Part shown: piece by piece, positions 25,185 to 34,344 of the stretch
Position numbering within the stretch: the first letter of the stretch is position 1
Layout of the letters: each line of letters begins with the position of its first letter
Origin: Alphaproteobacteria bacterium
GTDB taxonomy: Bacteria > Pseudomonadota > Alphaproteobacteria > Acetobacterales > Acetobacteraceae
Direction: 5' to 3'
Assembly (NCBI GenBank): GCA_017307285.1
Contig: JAFKFI010000060.1
Span: 1-64,000 of the forward strand
DNA length: 64,000 bases
Notes under the pieces: generated by a model
The model's input: the letters and a program-made list of their open reading frames with translations, nothing else
Database searches by the model: none
What the model was told of the DNA's origin: nothing
Program-made: the position numbers and the translations under genes

Positions 25185-25570
25185 CACAGCGTCTCCAGAT
25201 GCGCCTGATATGCCGCGTGATCCATCAGCGCGTCGAACTCCGCCTCTTTCACGTCCTCCATGCGGAAGAACCAGCCGCCGCCCGCCGCCTCGCGGTTGAC
25301 CAGCGAGGGATCGTCGACGACCGCCTGGTTGACGTCGCTGATGCGGCCACTGATCGGGGCGTAGACGTCGCTCGCCGCCTTGACGCTCTCCACCACGGCG
25401 CACGCCTCGCCGGCCTCGACCTGACGGCCCGGTTCGGGGAGCTCGACGAACACCACGTCGCCGAGCGCCTCCTGCGCATGGTCGGTGATGCCGACCGTCA
25501 CCACGCCGCCGTCCAGCGTCACCCATTCATGGTCGCTGGTGTAGCGGGTCTCGGCGTTCAGCTTGGGCAT
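25184..25570 (-). CDS. gcvH: Glycine cleavage system H protein
   Basis: 128 residues, the usual length. The lipoyl-lysine lies in [20 protein letters not shown] (ESVKA), with [20 protein letters not shown] near the start. It carries the aminomethyl group from GcvP to GcvT on a swinging lipoyl arm. It starts 12 bases after gcvT and has AAGGAC as ribosome-binding site. Confidence 0.98.
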   Translation of the reverse strand: MPKLNAETRYTSDHEWVTLDGGVVTVGITDHAQEALGDVVFVELPEPGRQVEAGEACAVVESVKAASDVYAPISGRISDVNQAVVDDPSLVNREAAGGGWFFRMEDVKEAEFDALMDHAAYQAHLETL

Positions 25571-25582
25571 GGGTTGCGTCCT

Positions 25583-26728
25583 TCAGCGGGCGTAACGGTG
25601 GGGAACGAAGGGGAGCGGGGCGACGTGGGCGGGCAGCGGCTTGCCGCGCACGGTGAGGTGCAACGGCGTTCCGTCGTCGGCGAGGTCGCGGCGGACGTAG
25701 CCCATCGCGATTGGCGCATTCAGGCTGGGCGAGAAGCCGCCCGAGGTGATGGTGCCGGCACCGGTGCCGTCCCCGGCGACGATCAAGGTGCCGGCGCGTG
25801 CCGGCGCGCGTCCGTCGGGGCGGATGCCGACGCGGTGGCGATGCGGGCCGTTCTCGAGCTGGTCGCGGATGACGGCGGCGCCGGGGAAATCCCCCGCCAT
25901 CCGGCGGCGCTTTCCCAAGGTCCAGGTGAGCCCGGCCTCGACCGGCGAGGTGAGTTCGTCGATGTCATTGCCGTAGAGCGGCAGCCCGGCCTCGAGCCGC
26001 AGGGAATCGCGCGCGCCGAGTCCAGCCGGCTTCACCTCGGCCTCCGCCAGCAGGCGGCGGGCGAGCGCCTCGGCGTGCTCGGCCGGGACGGAAATCTCGA
26101 ACCCGTCCTCGCCGGTGTAACCGGATCGGCTGACGATGCAGGGGATGCCGTCTAGGTGCGCCTCCAGGACGCCCATGAAGGCCAGCGCCCCCGCTTCCCG
26201 GCTCAGCCGCGCGATCACCGCAGCCGCGTCGGGGCCTTGCAGCGCCAGCAGGGCGCGGTCCTCATTCGGGAGGAGCCGCACCCCGGCGGGCAGCGCCGCC
26301 TCGATGTGCGGGAGATCGGTTGCCTTGCGCGAGGCGTTCACCACGAGAAACAGGCGGTTCGCGGCCAGGCGCGCGACCATGAGGTCGTCGAGGATGCCGC
26401 CCGCTTCGTTGGTCAGCAGCGTGTAGCGCTGGCGGCCCGGCTTGAGGCCGACGATCTCGCCCGGCACCAGACGTTCCAGCGCCGCGGCCGCATCTGCCCC
26501 CTGCAAGGTCGCCTGTCCCATGTGCGAGACGTCGAACAAGGCGGCGTGCTGGCGGCAGTGCTGATGCTCGGCGATGATGCCGGCGGAGTACTGCACTGGC
26601 ATGGCGTAGCCGGCGAACGGCACCATGCGGGCGCCGAGCTCGCGATGCAGCGCGTCGAGTGGCGTGGTCGCCAGCGGGCGCGATTCCGGGTTCGCCGTGG
26701 GATCGTCGGGCAGGGCATTCTCGACCAT
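25583..26728 (-). CDS. gcvT: Glycine cleavage system T protein (aminomethyltransferase)
   Basis: 381 residues. ARMVPFAGYAMPVQYSAGII, HAALFDVSHMGQATLQGAD, SRSGYTGEDGFEISVP and ARDSLRLEAGLPLYGND are the T-protein signature blocks. It moves the methylene group to tetrahydrofolate and frees ammonia. An unusual N-terminal extension of about 18 residues (MVENALPDDPTANPESRPLA) precedes the family start LDALHRELG. GGAG stands six bases before the ATG. First gene of the gcvTHP operon. Confidence 0.97.
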   Translation of the reverse strand: MVENALPDDPTANPESRPLATTPLDALHRELGARMVPFAGYAMPVQYSAGIIAEHQHCRQHAALFDVSHMGQATLQGADAAAALERLVPGEIVGLKPGRQRYTLLTNEAGGILDDLMVARLAANRLFLVVNASRKATDLPHIEAALPAGVRLLPNEDRALLALQGPDAAAVIARLSREAGALAFMGVLEAHLDGIPCIVSRSGYTGEDGFEISVPAEHAEALARRLLAEAEVKPAGLGARDSLRLEAGLPLYGNDIDELTSPVEAGLTWTLGKRRRMAGDFPGAAVIRDQLENGPHRHRVGIRPDGRAPARAGTLIVAGDGTGAGTITSGGFSPSLNAPIAMGYVRRDLADDGTPLHLTVRGKPLPAHVAPLPFVPHRYAR

Positions 26729-26809
26729 CGGCAGCTCCGCAACAGGGTCGCCTTCCGGCCTAACGCCGGCAGGTGGGTTCCACCGAAACGCTCGATGTCA
26801 CCCATCGAC

Positions 26810-27033
26810 CCCCCTCTGTCGCGGAACCTGAGAGATTCGAGCCACGGTGCCGCCGGACCACTGGGCCGGGCGGGCGTGTCCCTTACTCCGTCGGTGCGGC
26901 GGGGCCGTGTAGCAGCCCCTCCGGCTTTCCAGAGGTCCTCGATCCCGGCGCGGTCCTTTTGCCTGAGCGTTTCCGGGGGCCGGTTGCGCCTTCGGCGGCG
27001 AGCCCGAATCGGACCCGCTCTCTCCCGCGCCGG
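26810..27033 (-). promoter_or_regulatory. Tandem glycine riboswitch
   Basis: On the minus strand two aptamers stand in series. The first (about 27033-26945) has GGCGCGGGAGAGAGC, CGCCGAAGGCGCAACC and GGAAACGCTCAGGCAAAAGG; the second (about 26940-26810) has GACCTCTGGAAAGCCGG, CGCACCGACGGAGTAAGG and AATCTCTCAGGTTCCG ending GACAGAGGGG. These are the conserved cores of the two glycine-binding domains. The switch ends about 80 bases before gcvT and is expected to raise expression of the cleavage operon when glycine is high. Confidence 0.95.
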
Positions 27034-27097
27034 ATGCACGGGACCAGCCCAGCATGCCGCAGCGCGGCAGGCCGCGCAACGGAAACAGATCAGGCCG

Positions 27098-27706
27098 TTA
27101 CCGAGGCCCGCGGCGGCGGTTGAGCGCGACCTCGTCGGGGGTGAGCTGGAATCCCACCACGAGGTCGTAGGCCGAGCCGGTCTTCTCGACGCTGATCGGC
27201 AGGGTGAGGCTCACCGGGTCGCTGGTCAGTCGCACGGTGTCGGAATTGGCGGCGAAGTCGGGCGTGATGTGATAAACCTGCTTGTCCAGAACCTGCCCGT
27301 TCTGCGTCACCGCGACAAAGAACGGTACGCTGCCGACCGGCCCGCGCGCCGCCGGGCCACGTGTCAGCCGCATCGACACCGCGACACTCACATCGAGTTC
27401 GCGTCGGGAGGCGCGGGTGCAATCGCCCGAGACGCCTGTGATCTGGCCGTCGAGCACCATATCGGTGAGGTCGTGCCCCGCGGCACCGGCCGAGCGGTAG
27501 CGGGTGAGATCGGCGGCGTCGGCGAGCACGCCGGCGTGGGGGCATTCCGGCGGGAAGGTGCTCGTCACCGGCCCGCTGCATCCGGCCAGCGTGGCCAACA
27601 GGACGGCGGTGGGAGCGATGCGCCGCGCCCTCGGGAGGAACGGTGTGCGGGAAACGGAGGTGAGGGGCGGAATGAGGGGTGAGACGGCTGGCATCGCTGC
27701 GGGCAT
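27098..27706 (-). CDS. Putative lipoprotein of unknown function
   Basis: 202 residues from the ATG at 27706. An N-terminal hydrophobic run ends [17 protein letters not shown], a lipobox (LAGC) that would be lipid-modified at the Cys, so the protein is membrane-anchored in the envelope. The rest is a beta-rich stretch ([57 protein letters not shown]) with no family I can name. GGAG six bases upstream supports the start. It is divergent from ispH and convergent towards the riboswitch side. Confidence 0.65.
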   Translation of the reverse strand: MPAAMPAVSPLIPPLTSVSRTPFLPRARRIAPTAVLLATLAGCSGPVTSTFPPECPHAGVLADAADLTRYRSAGAAGHDLTDMVLDGQITGVSGDCTRASRRELDVSVAVSMRLTRGPAARGPVGSVPFFVAVTQNGQVLDKQVYHITPDFAANSDTVRLTSDPVSLTLPISVEKTGSAYDLVVGFQLTPDEVALNRRRGPR

Positions 27707-27836
27707 GGGAGACTCCGGGGGCGAGGGTCGGGGCATATCGGCTGCGTCCGGAATGGACAACCGGACGGCAGGCCATCGGTCAAGCTTGACGCCGCCGGCG
27801 AAAGGGGCGATGCGGCCTGACGCCACGGTCAAACCC

Positions 27837-28799
27837 ATGCAAGCCAACTCCTCCATCGAAATGCCCGAACTCCGGGTCCTGCTCGCCGGGCCGCGCGGCT
27901 TCTGCGCCGGGGTGGACCGCGCCATCCGGGTGGTGGAGGAGTCGCTGCGACGCTACGGCGCGCCGGTCTATGTGCGCCACGAGATCGTCCACAACCGCAC
28001 CGTGGTGGAGCAGCTCGAGGCGCAGGGTGCGATTTTTGTCGAGAGCCTCGACGAGGTGCCGCCGGACGCCCCGGTGGTGTTCTCCGCCCACGGCGTGCCC
28101 AAATCCGTCCCCACCGAGGCGCAGCGGCGCAACCTCACCTATCTGGACGCGACCTGTCCCCTGGTCAGCAAGGTGCACCGCGAGGCGGAGCGTCATTTCG
28201 GCGCGGGCCGGCACATCCTGATGATCGGCCATGCCGGACACCCGGAGGTCGAGGGCACGATGGGCCAGCTGCCGCCGGGCGCGATGACCTTGGTGCAGGA
28301 CGCCAAGGAGGCCCGCGTCGTCGCGCCGCCAGACCCCGGCACGAGGCTCGCCTTCATCACCCAGACCACGCTCTCGGTGGACGACACGGCCGAGATCGTC
28401 GCTATCCTGCGCGAGCGCTTTCCCGAGATCGTCGGCCCGGCGCGGGAGGACATCTGCTATGCCACCACCAACCGCCAGGCGGCGGTGAAGGCGGTGGCGC
28501 CTGATAGCGACCTGGTGATCGTGATCGGCAGCCCGAACTCCTCCAACTCCCAGCGGCTGCGCGAGGTCGCCGAGCGGGCCGGGGCGCGCGCGGCGGTGCT
28601 GCTGCCGCGGGTCGAGGACCTCGACTGGGCGAAGCTCGCGGGCGTGCGGACCCTGGGCGTGACGGCGGGCGCCTCGGCCCCGGAGTGGCTGGTCGAGCAG
28701 CTGATCGCCCGGCTGCGCGATCGCTTCGTGCTCTCGGTGGAGGAGCGGCGGGTGACGCAGGAGAACTTGGTGTTCAAGCTGCCCGCCCCGCTCGCCTGA
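27837..28799 (+). CDS. ispH: 4-hydroxy-3-methylbut-2-enyl diphosphate reductase
   Basis: 320 residues from the ATG at 27837; ATGs at 27810 and 27861 are also possible. The three iron-sulfur Cys ligands lie in [23 protein letters not shown] and [34 protein letters not shown] and [16 protein letters not shown] are the other family blocks. It makes IPP and DMAPP in the last step of the MEP isoprenoid pathway. It leads an ispH-thrB-rnhA operon, a conserved alphaproteobacterial order, with thrB starting 19 bases later. Confidence 0.95.
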   Translation: MQANSSIEMPELRVLLAGPRGFCAGVDRAIRVVEESLRRYGAPVYVRHEIVHNRTVVEQLEAQGAIFVESLDEVPPDAPVVFSAHGVPKSVPTEAQRRNLTYLDATCPLVSKVHREAERHFGAGRHILMIGHAGHPEVEGTMGQLPPGAMTLVQDAKEARVVAPPDPGTRLAFITQTTLSVDDTAEIVAILRERFPEIVGPAREDICYATTNRQAAVKAVAPDSDLVIVIGSPNSSNSQRLREVAERAGARAAVLLPRVEDLDWAKLAGVRTLGVTAGASAPEWLVEQLIARLRDRFVLSVEERRVTQENLVFKLPAPLA

Positions 28800-28818
28800 G
28801 CCGGCCACGAGAGGCGCG

Positions 28819-29723
28819 ATGGCGGTCTACACCGAGGTTTCCGACGAGGCGCTCGCGGCCTTCCTGGCGGATTACGAGATCGGCGGCCTGGTCGCCTTTC
28901 GCGGCATCGCCGAGGGGGTGGAGAACAGCAATTTCTCTCTCCGCACCACTGGCGGCGACTTCATCCTGACGCTCTACGAGAAGCGGGTCGATCCGGCGGA
29001 GCTGCCCTGGTTTCTCGGGCTGATGGAGCACTTGGCGCGGCACGGCATCGACTGCCCGCTGCCGGTGCGCGGGTGCGACGGGCAGGCGTTGCGCCAGCTC
29101 TGCGGCCGGCACGCCGCGATCACCACCTTCCTCCCAGGCATCTGGCCGCGCCGGGTGCGTCCGGAGCACTGCGCTCCGCTCGGCGCGGCACTCGCCGGCC
29201 TGCACGTCGCCGGCGAGGGCTACGCGCCGATACGGCCCAACGCGCTCGGCCCGGACGGCTGGCCCCCGCTGCTGGAGCGGGCCTGGGGGCGCGCCGACGA
29301 GGTGCAGCACGGCCTCGCCGCCGAGCTCGACGCGGCGCTGGGCGCGATCCAGCGCGGCTGGCCCACTTCGAGGGCCGTGTCTCGGGGCTCATCGACTTCT
29401 ATTTCGCCGCGACCGACCTGCTGGCCTACGACCTCGCCGTCTGCCTCAATGCGTGGTGCTTCGAGCCGGATTTTTCGCTGAACGTCACCAAGGCGAAGCT
29501 GCTGCTGCGAGCCTACGACGCGGTGCGGCCGCTCTCGGCCGAGGAGCGCGCGGCCCTGCCCGTACTGTGCCAGGGGGCGGCGCTGCGCTTCCTGCTGACT
29601 CGGCTGTTCGATTGGCTGAACACCTCGCCGGGGGCGCTGGTCACGCGCAAGGACCCTCTCGAATTCCTGCGCCGCCTGCGCTTCCACATGGCCGCCCGCG
29701 ACGAACACGCCTATGGCCTCTGA
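28819..29723 (+). pseudogene. thrB: Homoserine kinase (type II), disrupted by an internal deletion
   Basis: Frame 1 (28819 to about 29357) gives [40 protein letters not shown] and [14 protein letters not shown], a normal start. Near GAIQRGWP the sequence jumps into another frame that reads [18 protein letters not shown] and continues with normal C-terminal blocks ([37 protein letters not shown]) to the stop at 29723. About 60-70 bases are missing, and these encode the catalytic H-x-D-x(4)-N loop (HADLFPDN in relatives). As it stands no active kinase, which would phosphorylate homoserine for threonine synthesis, can be made. The last codons overlap the rnhA start by 11 bases. Confidence 0.85.
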
Positions 29724-30177
29724 AACTCTCCTCGAAGGGGAAGCGCCGGTCGAGATCTGGACCGATGGCGGCTGCAAGCCGAACCCCGGCCCCGGCGGCT
29801 GGGGGGCCGTACTGCGCTTCCGGGGCCGAGAGCGCGAGCTGTCCGGTGCCGAGCCCGCCACCACCAACAACCGCATGGAACTCACGGCCGCCGCCGCGGC
29901 GCTCGAGGCGCTGACCCGGCGGTGCCGCGTGAGCCTGCACACCGACAGCGAATACGTCCGTAACGGCATCACCCGCTGGCACACCGGCTGGGTGCGCCGC
30001 AACTGGCGCAACGCGGCGGGCGATCCGGTGGCCAATATGGACCTCTGGCGCCGGCTGCTGGATGCCAGCGCGAAGCACGAAGTGGAGTGGCACTGGGTGC
30101 GCGGCCATTCCGGCGACCCGATGAACGAGCGCGCCGACCGGCTAGCGACGGCGGCGCGGGAGCGACTTTCGCGTTAG
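29713..30177 (+). CDS. rnhA: Ribonuclease HI
   Basis: 154 residues. The four catalytic acids are visible: Asp in [17 protein letters not shown], Glu in [15 protein letters not shown], Asp in SLHTDSEYV and Asp in [14 protein letters not shown]. It cuts RNA in RNA-DNA hybrids. Third gene of the ispH-thrB-rnhA block, overlapping thrB. Confidence 0.97.
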   Translation: MASETLLEGEAPVEIWTDGGCKPNPGPGGWGAVLRFRGRERELSGAEPATTNNRMELTAAAAALEALTRRCRVSLHTDSEYVRNGITRWHTGWVRRNWRNAAGDPVANMDLWRRLLDASAKHEVEWHWVRGHSGDPMNERADRLATAARERLSR

Positions 30178-30203
30178 CAGCGTACTCCCAGCGAGAAGCG
30201 CTC

Positions 30204-32195
30204 ATGCCCGTGTCCCTCGCCAAGCTGTTCATCGGCCGGCCTGTCGCTAACCGGGAGGCGGAGGACCTCAAGCTCGGCGTCATTTCGGGGCTGCCCGCGA
30301 TGGGTCTCGACGGGCTCGGCTCTGCCTCCTACGGCCCCGAGGCGGCGCTTACCATCCTCGCCGCAACCGGGGCCGCGGGGCTTGGCGCGATCGAGCCGAT
30401 CACCTGGGTGATCCTGATCCTGCTGGTCATCCTGTTCCTTTCGTACTGGCAGACGATCGCCGCCTATCCGAACAATGGCGGCTCGTACATCGTCGCAAAG
30501 CAGAATCTTGGGACCAATGCGGGCCTGCTCGCGGCGGCTGCGCTGATGGTCGACTATCTCCTGAATGTCGCGGTCGGCATCTCCGCGGGCGTGGGCGCCT
30601 TGACCTCGGCCATTCCAGCCTTGCACCCTCTCACGCTCTGGCTCTGCCTCGGGATTCTGATCGTCATAACGGTGACGAACCTTCGCGGCACCCGCGAGTC
30701 GGGGCTGGCCTGGGCGGTGCCGACTTATCTCTTCGTCGCCAGCCTGGGTTTCGTCCTGGCATGGGGCAGCTACAAGATCATGTCGTCCGGCGGCCAGCCC
30801 CAGCCCGTTGTCGCTCCTCCGGAGCTTCCCAAGGCCGCCGCCGGCCTGACGCTGTGGCTTTTGCTGCGCGCCTTCGCCAGCGGCTGCACGGCGATGACCG
30901 GAGTGGAAGCCGTGAGCAACGGGGTCGGCGCCTTCCGCGAGCCGCGGGTGCGGCACGCGCACGGCACGCTGGCGGCGATCGTGGGCATCCTCGGCCTGCT
31001 GCTGTTCGGGATCGCCCATGTGGCGCAGGCTTATGGTGTCATGGCGATGGACCAGACGCAGACAGGGTACCAGAGCGTGCTGTCGCAACTGGTCGGTGCG
31101 GTGTATGGCCGCGGCTGGTTCTATTACGTGACGATCGGCAGCGTGCTTGCGGTGCTCTGCCTTTCGGCAAACACCTCCTTCGTCGGTTTCCCGCGGCTTT
31201 GCCATCTGGTCGCCGAGGACGGTTTCTTGCCGCGGCCCTTCGCGGTGCCGGGGCGGCGGCTGGTCTACTCGGTCGGCATCCTGTTCCTCGCGACCGGCGC
31301 CGGCGGCCTGCTGATCATCTTTGGCGGGATCACCGATCGTCTGATCCCGCTCTTCGCCGTCGGTGCGTTCCTCTCCTTCACGCTTTCCCAAGCCGGCATG
31401 GCCGCGCACTGGCGGCGCGCCTTGCGCGACGGGCCGGCGAGTTCGCTCACGGGCAGGCACACTGACCGGGCGAAGCTCGCGATCAACGGGCTCGGCGCGC
31501 TTGCCACGGGGATTGCGCTGGCGGTGATCCTGGCCGCGAAGTTCGTGGAGGGCGCGTGGCTGACCGTGATCGTCATCCCGTGCGCGATCGTGCTGCTGCG
31601 AGCAATCCGGCGCTACTACGACGACGTAGACCGGCATGTTCTCCGTGGCAGCCACCGGCGGATCGATCTCGCCACCCACGGCTCGCCGGTCGTCATCGTT
31701 CCGATCAAGCGGTGGGATCGGCTCGCCCGCAAGGCGGTGGAATACGCCGTGCGGCTGTCTCCCGACGTAACGGCGCTGCATGTAATGTCGGTGGGAGGGC
31801 CGGATGCCGAGGACCGTCAGGATGCGCTGCGGCGGGAATGGCGGGCCCTGGTCGAGCAGCCCGCGATCCGGGCGGGCGTGGCGCCGCCGCGTCTGCAGTT
31901 CGTCACCTCCGAGTTCCGCAGCGTCGTCGCCCCGCTGCTGCGCGCGGTGGAGGAGGTGCAGCGTCGCTATCCCGGCGGCCAGGTCATGGTCGTCCTGCCG
32001 GAACTGGTCGAGGGCCGTTGGTGGGGGTATGTCATGCACACGAATCGGGAGCGCCGGTTGCGGGCGCGGCTGCTGCGCTACGGTGGCCCGCGCCTCGCCG
32101 TCACTTCCGTTCCTTGGCAGCTGCGGGAAGCGGATCCGGCGGAGGGCATCGCCGAGGAAGAACCGCCGGCCGCACCGGAAGGAACGCCAGCTTGA
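30204..32195 (+). CDS. KimA-like APC family potassium transporter with cytosolic domain
   Basis: 663 residues. SLAKLFIGRPVANREAEDLK leads into an APC core of about 12 helices with GSASYGPEAALTILAATGA, SYWQTIAAYPNNGGSYIVAK and TAMTGVEAVSNGVGAFREP, matching the pattern of Bacillus KimA, a high-affinity K+/H+ symporter. The final 170 residues form a universal-stress-like cytosolic domain (PVVIVPIKRWDRLARKAVEY, VTALHVMSVGG). Potassium uptake is inferred by family; amino acid transport remains possible. GAGAAG before the ATG. Translationally coupled to the DUF4239 gene. Confidence 0.82.
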   Translation: MPVSLAKLFIGRPVANREAEDLKLGVISGLPAMGLDGLGSASYGPEAALTILAATGAAGLGAIEPITWVILILLVILFLSYWQTIAAYPNNGGSYIVAKQNLGTNAGLLAAAALMVDYLLNVAVGISAGVGALTSAIPALHPLTLWLCLGILIVITVTNLRGTRESGLAWAVPTYLFVASLGFVLAWGSYKIMSSGGQPQPVVAPPELPKAAAGLTLWLLLRAFASGCTAMTGVEAVSNGVGAFREPRVRHAHGTLAAIVGILGLLLFGIAHVAQAYGVMAMDQTQTGYQSVLSQLVGAVYGRGWFYYVTIGSVLAVLCLSANTSFVGFPRLCHLVAEDGFLPRPFAVPGRRLVYSVGILFLATGAGGLLIIFGGITDRLIPLFAVGAFLSFTLSQAGMAAHWRRALRDGPASSLTGRHTDRAKLAINGLGALATGIALAVILAAKFVEGAWLTVIVIPCAIVLLRAIRRYYDDVDRHVLRGSHRRIDLATHGSPVVIVPIKRWDRLARKAVEYAVRLSPDVTALHVMSVGGPDAEDRQDALRREWRALVEQPAIRAGVAPPRLQFVTSEFRSVVAPLLRAVEEVQRRYPGGQVMVVLPELVEGRWWGYVMHTNRERRLRARLLRYGGPRLAVTSVPWQLREADPAEGIAEEEPPAAPEGTPA

Positions 32196-32956
32196 CTGCT
32201 ATCGTCGTCGCCCTCGTCGTCTCCGGCTGCATCTTCGCGGGCGGGGTGCTCGGGCTACTGCTGCACCGGGTGCTGCCCGAGCGGCATCTGACCAAGGAGA
32301 CGGCGGATGTCGTGCGGCTCGCTACGGGGATGCTGTCGGTGCTGGCATCCCTTGTGCTCGGCCTGCTCGTTGCGACGGTGAAGACCTCGTACGACAGCAC
32401 CGATCACTCGATTCGCAGCTACGCGGCCAATCTGATTTTGCTGCATGAGACGCTGCGGGACTATGGGAAGGATGCCGCCGCGCAGCCGCTCGACTTGCTG
32501 CGCCGCTATACCGAGCAGGTGATGGCCGACAACTGGCCGAAGTCGGGAGAGCGCCCGCCATTCCATGAGGACCGCGCGGCGGGCACGATCCTGGAGCATG
32601 TGCGGGAGTCCATCCGAGCGCTGCACCCTGTCGATGCTGGGCAGAAATGGCTGCAGGATCAGGCGCTGCAGATCAATAACTCCTTGCTGCAGCAGCGCTG
32701 GCTGCTGATCGAGCAGGCGGGGCCGACCATTCACCCGGTCGTCGTGGTGATCCTGGTCTGCTGGATCGTCCTGATCTTCATCAGCTTCGGCCTCAACGCG
32801 CCGCAGAACGCCTTGGTGGTCGTGTCGCTGCTGGTAAGCGCATTGGCGATCGGCGGCGCGTTGTTCCTGATCATCGAGATGGACAGGCCATTCAATGGAA
32901 TTCTGAAGATCTCGAGCCGACCGATGACGACCGCGCTCGAACATATGAACGAGTAG
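32192..32956 (+). CDS. DUF4239 (bestrophin-like) membrane protein
   Basis: 254 residues from a TTG that overlaps the previous stop as TTGA, with AAGGAA upstream. Two helices at the N-terminus (IVVALVVSGCIFAGGVLGLL and GMLSVLASLVLGLLVATVKT) and two at the C-terminus (VVVVILVCWIVLIFISFGL, then LVVVSLLVSALAIGGALFLI) bracket a helical cytosolic part; SYDSTDHSIRSYAANLILL is the DUF4239 core. The function of the family is unknown; the tight coupling to a KimA-like transporter suggests a partner or an ion-balance role. Confidence 0.8.
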   Translation: MTAIVVALVVSGCIFAGGVLGLLLHRVLPERHLTKETADVVRLATGMLSVLASLVLGLLVATVKTSYDSTDHSIRSYAANLILLHETLRDYGKDAAAQPLDLLRRYTEQVMADNWPKSGERPPFHEDRAAGTILEHVRESIRALHPVDAGQKWLQDQALQINNSLLQQRWLLIEQAGPTIHPVVVVILVCWIVLIFISFGLNAPQNALVVVSLLVSALAIGGALFLIIEMDRPFNGILKISSRPMTTALEHMNE

Positions 32957-32965
32957 CCCGCAAGC

Positions 32966-34333
32966 TCAGAAGATCAGCCACGCGAAGGCATAGAGCGTAT
33001 TGTTGCCGCCCGCGTTGCGGCCGAAGCCATCGTAATTGCGCGTGCCGCCATTGAAGCGGGTGTAGAGCGTGTACTGCAGGCCGAGCTTCAGGTTGACCCA
33101 GGGAGCGGCCCAAGAATCCTGCTTGCCGAACGGTATCCAATCCGCCTCGACGATGAAGGCGTTGCTGTTGGGCTTGCCGTTGGCGCTGCCTGTGACTGGC
33201 GCTGGCGCGTACAGCACCGGGTCCGGCGTGCCCCAAGTGTTCTCGATCCCCAGGGTCAGCCCGTAGGTGTCCTTGTAGAAGAAGGACAGGCTGGCGCGCG
33301 CCTGGTTGAGCGAATGTCCGGTCCTTGCCGCGCCACCCATGCCGAAGGTGCCGCGGAGGTTCTGATCCTCATGCACAAGGATCGCGTCGGTGGTCACGAC
33401 GTAGGTGCGGTTGCCGAGGAACTGGTAACCGGCGTCGATCGCATAGTCGGTGAAACTGTCGTGGCCGAACGATCCGTCCGAGCTGAAGGGTCCGACCGCC
33501 GGATTGAAATTGGAATGCAGGAACAGCCCGCCGACATGCGCGGACTGGCCGGACCAGTTCCACTCGTACGCAACGCGGACATAAGGGGCGGGGTTGGCGG
33601 TGCTGCCGGGCCCGTATGCCTGGCCGGTGGCGCTCAGCAAGCTGGGGCCGTAGGTGTTGTAGAGCCCGGCTTCGAGATAGAGGCTGCGATCGTACCACCC
33701 ATAGACGGTGGTGCCGATGGAGTTGCCGATCAGCCCGCCCGCGAGCAGGGGTTGCGCCGTGGGTGTGACGGTCAGGGCGGATGAAGCAAAGGGAAAGATC
33801 CAGGCGTAGGTGGAGTTGTATGGGTCCTGCACCGTGGGGCCATTGTTGACCGACAGACCAAGCCGCAGGTCGGTGTCGCCGAGGTCGAGCGGCGTTGTCA
33901 GCCGAAGGTCAGTGTTGTCGAGCTTGAAACTGCCGTCTATGCCCGAATACGTGCCCTGGACGAACCCACCCGCGTAATCGGTCACTCGTCCGGCGAGGAA
34001 CAAGCTGATCTGGTCCGCGGCGAAATTGTTGTTTCGTCCGAAATGAACGGCGGCGGGATCGGGCTGGCTCTGGCCGGTGTTGGTGAAGGAGCCAAGGAAC
34101 ATCGCGGCGAGCGGAAAATGCGACTGCCAGCCCTGGCCCCCGGTCTGCGTGTATCCACCGATCTTGAACGCTCGGCCGAGCGGCGTGAGTTGCGGTCCGA
34201 AGGCTCCGATGTGGCAGGCGGTGCAGGGCTGCCCGGTCTGCATGGCGAACGGCGGCACCGCATGGGCCTTGTCGCCGAGCAGCAGCACCACCACGAACAC
34301 GATGATGCCAGGCGTGTAAGCGAGGCGACGCAT
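32966..34333 (-). CDS. Fused monoheme cytochrome c and outer-membrane beta-barrel (Cyc2-like architecture)
   Basis: 455 residues. Signal peptide to about A25 (ending KAHA), then PPFAMQTGQPCTACH with a heme c site at C37-x-x-C40-H41, followed by LTPLGRAFKIGGYTQTGG. From about residue 60 on the sequence is amphipathic beta strands with many aromatic residues and ends in Phe (YAFAWLIF), as outer-membrane barrels do. A short N-terminal cytochrome plus a barrel of about 400 residues is the layout of the Cyc2 iron oxidase family; the layout also occurs in non-iron oxidisers, so electron transfer is likely but the donor is unknown. AAGGAT precedes the ATG; the cytochrome c gene lies 11 bases upstream. 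Confidence 0.8.
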   Translation of the reverse strand: MRRLAYTPGIIVFVVVLLLGDKAHAVPPFAMQTGQPCTACHIGAFGPQLTPLGRAFKIGGYTQTGGQGWQSHFPLAAMFLGSFTNTGQSQPDPAAVHFGRNNNFAADQISLFLAGRVTDYAGGFVQGTYSGIDGSFKLDNTDLRLTTPLDLGDTDLRLGLSVNNGPTVQDPYNSTYAWIFPFASSALTVTPTAQPLLAGGLIGNSIGTTVYGWYDRSLYLEAGLYNTYGPSLLSATGQAYGPGSTANPAPYVRVAYEWNWSGQSAHVGGLFLHSNFNPAVGPFSSDGSFGHDSFTDYAIDAGYQFLGNRTYVVTTDAILVHEDQNLRGTFGMGGAARTGHSLNQARASLSFFYKDTYGLTLGIENTWGTPDPVLYAPAPVTGSANGKPNSNAFIVEADWIPFGKQDSWAAPWVNLKLGLQYTLYTRFNGGTRNYDGFGRNAGGNNTLYAFAWLIF

Positions 34334-34344
34334 CTTGGCATCCT

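Noticed and set aside
26156-27682. A 508-codon plus-strand frame spanning gcvT and its riboswitch
   Set aside because: It crosses the conserved riboswitch and gcvT in antisense, and no part of it looks like a known protein.
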